NCBI GenBank assembly: GCA_016342585.1 | Contig: JAEINK010000012.1 | Span: forward strand, 22,691 to 86,690 | Direction of reading: 5' to 3' | Length of the DNA: 64,000 bases | Source of the DNA: Spirochaetales bacterium | GTDB lineage: Bacteria; Spirochaetota; Spirochaetia; UBA9216 | Shown here: positions 59,626-64,000 of the stretch, one piece after another | Layout: each line of letters opens with the position of its first letter | How positions within the stretch are numbered: position 1 is the first letter of the stretch | Notes under the pieces: generated by a model | Seen by the model: only the letters and a program-made list of their open reading frames with translations | The model's database searches: none | Told to the model about the DNA's origin: nothing | Translations under genes and position numbers: made by a program

Positions 59626-60498
59626 ATGTCACGAATAGTAAAATGCGGTCATATTCAGGCATCTGTTCCTGAGGTAGAGGGCAGTGTCCAGGATATCAAA
59701 GAAGCAATGGTTAAAAAACACGAAGAGTTAGTGGACAAAGCTGGAAAGCAAGGGGTTCAGATCCTGTGTCTTCAGGAGATTTTTCATGGACCATATTTCT
59801 GTGCGGAGCAGGATACAAAGTGGTATGCAACGGCCGAAAAGGTTCCCGGGCCCCTCACTGATAGATTTTCTGACTATGCCAGGAAATATAAAATGGTAAT
59901 CGTACTTCCCGTTTATGAGGAGGCTATTGAGGGGGTGTATTACAATACGGCCGCTATAATTGATGCCGACGGTTCCTATCTGGGGAAATTCAGGAAGGCT
60001 CATATTCCTCATACCTGGCCTGGATTCTGGGAGAAATTCTATTTTAAACCTGGAACAACGGATTTTCCTGTTTTTCAAACAGCTTATGCAAAAATTGGTG
60101 TTTATATCTGTTATGACAGACATTTTCCCGAATGTGCCAGGATCCTTGCGTTGAAGGGGGCTGAAATCTTATTTAATCCTTCTGCCACAGTAGCGGGAAA
60201 ATCAGAGTACCTCTGGGCTCTGGAGCAGCCCGCTCAGGCTGCTGCTAACGGTGTCTTCATTGGTGCAAATAACAGGGTTGGTGTGGAGAAACCCTGGGAG
60301 TTTGGTGAATTCTATGGATCCAGTTATTTCTGTGATCCCAAGGGGCAGATCCTTGTGAAGGGCAGTCGGGACAAGACCGAAATCGTTACAGCCGATCTGG
60401 ATCTCGAGGAGATCAGAAAAACCCGGGATGGCTGGCAGTTCTTCAGGGATCGCCGCCCGGAACTTTATGGTGATATCTGCGGTCAGCTTCCTGATTAG
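59626..60498 (+). CDS. Beta-ureidopropionase-like nitrilase-superfamily amidohydrolase
   Basis: 290 residues with the Glu-Lys-Cys triad E51 (LCLQEIF), K124 (KFRKAHIPH) and C162 (YICYDRHFPE). FNPSATVAGKSEYLW, NRVGVEKPWEFGEFYGSSY and the RDGWQFFRDRRPELYG end match beta-ureidopropionase / N-carbamoyl-amine hydrolases more than aliphatic nitrilases. It would release ammonia and CO2 from N-carbamoyl-beta-alanine or a similar ureido compound. N-carbamoylputrescine amidase is the alternative. Own promoter; a terminator follows. Confidence 0.85.
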   Translation: MSRIVKCGHIQASVPEVEGSVQDIKEAMVKKHEELVDKAGKQGVQILCLQEIFHGPYFCAEQDTKWYATAEKVPGPLTDRFSDYARKYKMVIVLPVYEEAIEGVYYNTAAIIDADGSYLGKFRKAHIPHTWPGFWEKFYFKPGTTDFPVFQTAYAKIGVYICYDRHFPECARILALKGAEILFNPSATVAGKSEYLWALEQPAQAAANGVFIGANNRVGVEKPWEFGEFYGSSYFCDPKGQILVKGSRDKTEIVTADLDLEEIRKTRDGWQFFRDRRPELYGDICGQLPD

Positions 60499-60529
60499 TT
60501 TTTTAAATTTCTATTTCTATACACGATTT

Positions 60530-60563
60530 CCCCCTTCGGTTATGCTGGAGGGGGCTTCTTTTT
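60530..60563 (+). terminator. Terminator after the ureidopropionase-like gene
   Basis: CCCCCTTC and GGAGGGGG form an 8-bp stem (one G-T pair) with a nine-base loop, followed by CTTCTTTTT. It overlaps the leader of the next gene, so it could also attenuate it. Confidence 0.75.
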
Positions 60564-60587
60564 CAGATTCCATGTGGAGGGTTTTGT

Positions 60588-62009
60588 TTGAGTATTTCTG
60601 GAATATTTCTCTGTGCCGGCTTATCCTCGCGAATGGGTAAACAGAAACTTTTACTTCCCTTTGGCGGCGGAGCTGTCCTTGATTTAGCCCTGGAGCACTT
60701 CCTCTCTTCCAGGATAGATGAGGCTGTAATCGTCGTTGGAACAGATGAAGCTGTGAATCAACGTATACGGGAAATTGTTTCCTTCTATTCTTCCTCATCA
60801 CTCATTGTAAAGATCGTAAAAAATAATCAACCACAAAACGGGCAGGCCTCCTCCCTGAAAATTGGAGTCACCCATACGATGGCGATGGCATCCGGCTTCC
60901 TCTTTTTTCTAGGCGATATGCCACTCTTTTCGGTGAAGGGGCTCAATAGACTGATTGATGAATTTGAAAAAAAACCTTCTGGAATTATTGTTCCTGTATA
61001 TGGTGGAAAACGGGGAAATCCCACTATATTTTCATCTCGCTTCCGGAATGATTTTTTAAGGCAGGAGGGTGATTTCGGGGGGCGCCGTATACTGGAAAAG
61101 AACAAGATGTCTGTTTATTCGGTGCCTATGAAGAATGAATCCCTTTTTATGGATCTGGACACCAAAGATGATTATTTGAGGTTGATAGAAACTTTTGAAC
61201 AAAAATGTTCCAGCCTCTTGAAGGAAAATCTGCTCAGGTTGTCATCAACTTGCATTTCTATCGCCGGAGGGGGGGGGAAGACATCATTAATGTTATTCCT
61301 CTCTGGATTATTAAAATCGGAAGGTCCTGTTATGATGACCACTACCACAAAACTATTAAGTCCTGAAATATTCAACTATGGATCTGAGGTAGAGATCGTT
61401 AAAGAGAGGGGAGAGCGGCCCTTGCCTGAGGAAGAGGCAGAAAAGGGGGACCGCATCTTGTGGCTTGGAAAATCGACAGACGATGGAAGGAAATGCCGGG
61501 GGCCCGGCCTTGAGATAATTGGAGAAGTTTTTAAAAGTGGGGAATTCAAAACTGTTTTGTTAGAGGCCGATGGTTCGGATGGGCGACCGGTGAAGGTTCA
61601 TGGGGATGGTGAACCGGTAATCCCCCCCTATGTGAATGTAAGTATTTCTGTTATCGGGATGACCGCCCTGAGCAGGGAGTGCAATTCTGAAATCATTCAC
61701 AGGTACCCGGAATTTGAGCGACTTTTTCCCCGTCATGAAAAAATCATCAATATAGATCAAATTTTAAAGATAATTAATCATCCTGAAGGGCTTTTTTCGG
61801 GGGTCCCGGAAGGTGTTTTTCGTATTTTATTCTGCAATCAATGGGATGTCATCACTGAAGAAGATAGACCGTGGATTAGAAGAGCCCTTATAGCAGGGGT
61901 AAAAAGTGCGGATCTCCTGGTTCTCTCCGACTTGAAGGAAAACGGGAGAATAATCGAAACGATGAAGGTATCCGATAATAATCAGACTGTACATAGTGAA
62001 TGTTTGTAG
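60588..62009 (+). CDS. Fusion: MocA-like nucleotidyltransferase + YqeC-like protein
   Basis: 473 residues from a TTG start with GGAGG seven bases upstream. Residues 1-205 are a MobA/MocA-like NTP transferase (IFLCAGLSSRMGKQKLLLPFGG, NNQPQNGQASSLKIG, FFLGDMPLF, GKRGNPTIFSSRF). The rest matches YqeC, a P-loop-like protein linked to selenium-dependent molybdenum hydroxylases (SIAGGGGKTSLM, MMTTTTKL, LEADGSDGRPVKVH, NQWD). Together they point to maturation of a molybdopterin-cytosine-dinucleotide hydroxylase such as xanthine or purine hydroxylase. No such enzyme is in the window. Confidence 0.85.
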   Translation: MSISGIFLCAGLSSRMGKQKLLLPFGGGAVLDLALEHFLSSRIDEAVIVVGTDEAVNQRIREIVSFYSSSSLIVKIVKNNQPQNGQASSLKIGVTHTMAMASGFLFFLGDMPLFSVKGLNRLIDEFEKKPSGIIVPVYGGKRGNPTIFSSRFRNDFLRQEGDFGGRRILEKNKMSVYSVPMKNESLFMDLDTKDDYLRLIETFEQKCSSLLKENLLRLSSTCISIAGGGGKTSLMLFLSGLLKSEGPVMMTTTTKLLSPEIFNYGSEVEIVKERGERPLPEEEAEKGDRILWLGKSTDDGRKCRGPGLEIIGEVFKSGEFKTVLLEADGSDGRPVKVHGDGEPVIPPYVNVSISVIGMTALSRECNSEIIHRYPEFERLFPRHEKIINIDQILKIINHPEGLFSGVPEGVFRILFCNQWDVITEEDRPWIRRALIAGVKSADLLVLSDLKENGRIIETMKVSDNNQTVHSECL

Positions 62010-62046
62010 GTAATATCATGGGATATTCATACTTTGGGAGCAATAA

Positions 62047-62865
62047 ATGATACTCGGTATAGATATTGGCGGGACGACAACAAAGCTGATTGGATACAAT
62101 GGGACGGAGATGGTTCGCCCTATAACGGTGAAAACTAATGATCATATAGCTTCGGCTGCCGGAGCCCTGGGGAAATTCGTCGATGAAGAGGGCTGTTCCC
62201 TTTCGGATATTCAAAGGGTTTCCATTACCGGTGTCGGTGCCGGTCGGATTGCCGAGAAGCTTCTTGGTGTTCCTGTGTTTCAGGTTGGTGAGTTTCAGGC
62301 TATTGGACGGGGGGGAACCTTTTTATCAGGGATTTCCAAGGGGATTGTTGTCAGCATGGGGACAGGAACCGCTATCGTTGAGGTTGATGGTGAATCCATG
62401 AAACATTGGGGAGGAACCGGAGTCGGCGGTGGGACTATCTTTGGCTTATCCAAGCATATCCTGGGTGTTACGGATATGGAGATTTTGAATCGGAAGTCGG
62501 TACAGGGAAACCTTGATCTTGTAGACCTGACTGTTGGTGACATTTCTTCAGCCGAAGCAGTAGGTCTTAGTAATAAGGTGACCGCATCGAATTTTGGAAA
62601 ATCCAGTGATGATGCTTCTCCTGATGATCTTGCCCTGGCCATAATGAATCTGGTATTTCAGACTATCGGGGTGCTTTCCAAGGGAGCTGCTCTGGCTACG
62701 GGTAATACGGATATTATTATGACGGGTCGCCTGGCCAGGATGGATGTGGCAGACAAGATCTTTGCCGATTTATCTGAATGGTTTGATCTTAATTTCATCA
62801 TCCCGGAACTCTCCGAATATGCCACCGCTGTTGGTGCAGCACTCTCTCCCTGCCTTTCTATTTAG
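62047..62865 (+). CDS. coaW: Type II pantothenate kinase
   Basis: 272 residues of the ASKHA fold. ILGIDIGGTTTKLIG is the phosphate-1 motif; ITGVGAGRIAEKLLG, VGEFQAIGRGG, VSMGTGTAIVEV and GGTGVGGGTIFGLSK are the type II PanK hallmarks; IIMTGRLARM and ATAVGAALS end it. It phosphorylates pantothenate in CoA synthesis. It follows the MocA-YqeC gene by 37 bases. The upstream beta-ureidopropionase would supply beta-alanine for pantothenate, but no panC or panB is present, so the link is weak. Confidence 0.9.
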   Translation: MILGIDIGGTTTKLIGYNGTEMVRPITVKTNDHIASAAGALGKFVDEEGCSLSDIQRVSITGVGAGRIAEKLLGVPVFQVGEFQAIGRGGTFLSGISKGIVVSMGTGTAIVEVDGESMKHWGGTGVGGGTIFGLSKHILGVTDMEILNRKSVQGNLDLVDLTVGDISSAEAVGLSNKVTASNFGKSSDDASPDDLALAIMNLVFQTIGVLSKGAALATGNTDIIMTGRLARMDVADKIFADLSEWFDLNFIIPELSEYATAVGAALSPCLSI

Positions 62866-62879
62866 AAGAGGGCTTAGTG

Positions 62880-63914
62880 TTAGAGGATTTCTCTCATTCG
62901 ATAGATTTTTCGACCCTCAAAATCACTATCTTCAAGAAAGAGATCCTTTAATCCCTTATAGGTCAGTTCATAGACAGGTTTTGTTATGTATAAATTTCCC
63001 GGTCTGGCAAACTTCTGTCCAAGATGAAAGATGAAATTGACAGTGTCCGAGATGATAGTTCCTGTATTCCCCTTCTCCTGATAGACGGTTTCTCCAATAT
63101 GAAGCCCGATCCTGTAGGATATACTCGTTTTAAAATGAAACTTCTCACAACTGGCCATGGCTCTGTTCACCATTAGTTTGGTTGACTCAAGCACCATGGC
63201 GCAGGGACCGTCCACGTAGGGAAAGAGGACCAGACCGCCATATTCATTCCACATCCATATCTTTCCATTTATGGGGTTTACTGCATTCTGCACATAATTT
63301 TGAAATGCGGTTTTCACCTTTTTCAAATGTGTTGGTCCCGCCTTTTTTTTCCAGTCGGTTGTAAGATCCAGTTCGATGAACATGAAGCAGAAGATATAGG
63401 AGCTCCCTTTTTTTAACTTTGACCAGTCCCCATCCGGTACCAGCTGTGCCCGGGGGGATATTTGATCTTCGGATTTTCCTGTGGGGGCTTTCGTTTGATC
63501 TTCATTTATGGGGATAGGTGATGTCGGGGTAGAATCTTTTTTTGAAAATTCGAGGAGCTGCTTAATCCTTTTCCCCTGAACAGGTTCAGAACATATTTTT
63601 TTTCCAAGATAATCGGAGACCCCCATGTGGAAAAGGCTTGCGGGATCCTCGATCTTATTTTTCGTATCGAGAATACCGATAGAAACACCATCCTTTTTCA
63701 ATAGAAACCGACATTCTTTTTTTATCTCCGCCGTGCAGAAAGCCTCCGTTTCCAGATAGACAAGCACAGGGGAAGGAGGGCTTTCTGCCTCTTTTTTTAG
63801 CGCTGCCCTATACTCTTCAGGTTGTACCAGTTCAATATCATATAACCGTGAATTGTTCAGGCTAGAGAAGGCCTGTGGAATTTTTTTAAAATTTCCTGCA
63901 ATAATAATTCTCAT
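62880..63914 (-). CDS. Degenerate class III nucleotide-cyclase-like protein with receiver-like N-terminus
   Basis: 344 residues. Residues 1-120 resemble a receiver fold without the acidic pocket (MRIIIAGNFKKIPQAF..., VSIGILDTKNKIEDPASLFHMGVSDYLGKK). After a Pro/Ser/Thr linker, residues about 175-344 follow the adenylate/guanylate cyclase pattern (YRIGLHIGETVYQEKGNTGTIISDTVNFIFHLGQKFARPGNLYITKPVYE). The metal-binding Asp of the GDG/GDA motif is missing (NEYGGLVLF) and the first Asp region is FIELDLTT. It is probably not an active cyclase, perhaps a binding or scaffold protein. Its upstream region carries IS21-like repeats. Confidence 0.72.
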   Translation of the reverse strand: MRIIIAGNFKKIPQAFSSLNNSRLYDIELVQPEEYRAALKKEAESPPSPVLVYLETEAFCTAEIKKECRFLLKKDGVSIGILDTKNKIEDPASLFHMGVSDYLGKKICSEPVQGKRIKQLLEFSKKDSTPTSPIPINEDQTKAPTGKSEDQISPRAQLVPDGDWSKLKKGSSYIFCFMFIELDLTTDWKKKAGPTHLKKVKTAFQNYVQNAVNPINGKIWMWNEYGGLVLFPYVDGPCAMVLESTKLMVNRAMASCEKFHFKTSISYRIGLHIGETVYQEKGNTGTIISDTVNFIFHLGQKFARPGNLYITKPVYELTYKGLKDLFLEDSDFEGRKIYRMREIL

Positions 63915-63953
63915 CGGCCTTCAAACTGTTTGTTGCATAATGAAATTGGGCAA

Positions 63954-64000
63954 AGTTGCAAAGTGAATTCCCCATAGTTGCAACCAAGAATTCCCCACTT
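63954..64000. repeat. Tandem terminal repeats of a probable IS21-like element, running off the window
   Basis: Two copies of AGTTGCAA-N3/4-GAATTCCCCA (63954-63974 and 63976-63997), about 22 bases apart. Read from the right edge the pattern is TGGGGAATTC...TTGCAACT, repeated, which resembles the multiple terminal binding sites at IS21-family ends. The transposase would lie beyond 64000. Confidence 0.55.

Noticed and set aside
1..64000. CRISPR array or prophage
   Set aside because: No regularly spaced direct repeats beyond the two at the right edge, and no phage structural, lysis or integrase genes.

Overview
The window reads as a chromosomal segment of a free-living spirochaete (order Spirochaetales). 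The support is a flaA-type flagellar filament sheath gene, the spirochaete-style chemotaxis operon cheA / cheW-cheR-like / cheX / cheY, a spiro-SPASM-type protein, PEGA and SPOR envelope proteins, and many coupled genes with AAGGAG ribosome binding sites and TTGACA/TATAAT promoters. Coding is dense on both strands. There are one tRNA gene, one IS-type transposase and, at the right edge, what look like the terminal repeats of an IS21-like element. I saw no CRISPR array, rRNA or prophage.

Layout. 1-9.5 kb: the 3' part of an RlpA/SPOR-like envelope protein, ligA, a TylF-type methyltransferase, a PEGA/beta-barrel protein, two small secreted proteins and xseAB. 9.6-17.7 kb: a tightly coupled plus-strand cluster (spiro-SPASM protein, glycosyltransferase-like protein, SpsF-like cytidylyltransferase, PseG/SpsG-methyltransferase fusion, ATP-grasp enzyme) that probably builds or decorates a surface sugar, followed by a cell-wall amidase and a GerMN protein. 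17.8-22.3 kb: flaA with its own promoter and terminator, a transposase, and two exported barrel-like proteins. 22.5-30.4 kb: the chemotaxis operon, tRNA-Val(GAC) and a Cache-GAF-HD-GYP c-di-GMP phosphodiesterase-like sensor. 30.4-35.7 kb: a tyrosine phosphatase, a LarA-family racemase, a MarR/SDR pair and small exported proteins.

35.8-43 kb is a hexuronate/aldonate region. UxaC, an SDR-type mannonate oxidoreductase (UxuB-like) and a DeoR regulator are divergent from a second LarA-family protein coupled to gnd (6-phosphogluconate dehydrogenase), with a KDG-kinase-like gene nearby. The second LarA protein keeps the nickel-cofactor residues at canonical spacing. This suggests a mannonate-gluconate C2-epimerase shunt from glucuronate into the pentose phosphate pathway. 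43-47 kb: a ferritin-like protein, an aldo/keto reductase, a CoA-disulfide-reductase/rhodanese fusion and a divergent DUF134 regulator with a palindromic operator candidate. 47-53 kb: an amino-sugar-like operon (CBM9-phosphofructokinase fusion, PIG-L deacetylase, SIS isomerase/deaminase) divergent from a ROK regulator and an SGNH hydrolase.

53-59.5 kb is a corrinoid methyltransfer module: CobW-type GTPase, MtaA-like methyltransferase with an added thioredoxin-like domain, MtaC-like corrinoid protein, PocR-AraC regulator and ASKHA/2Fe-2S reactivase. No substrate-specific methyltransferase is visible. 59.6-63.9 kb: a beta-ureidopropionase-like amidohydrolase, a MocA-YqeC fusion linked to molybdenum hydroxylase maturation, a type II pantothenate kinase and a degenerate nucleotide-cyclase-like protein whose upstream region carries the IS21-like repeats.
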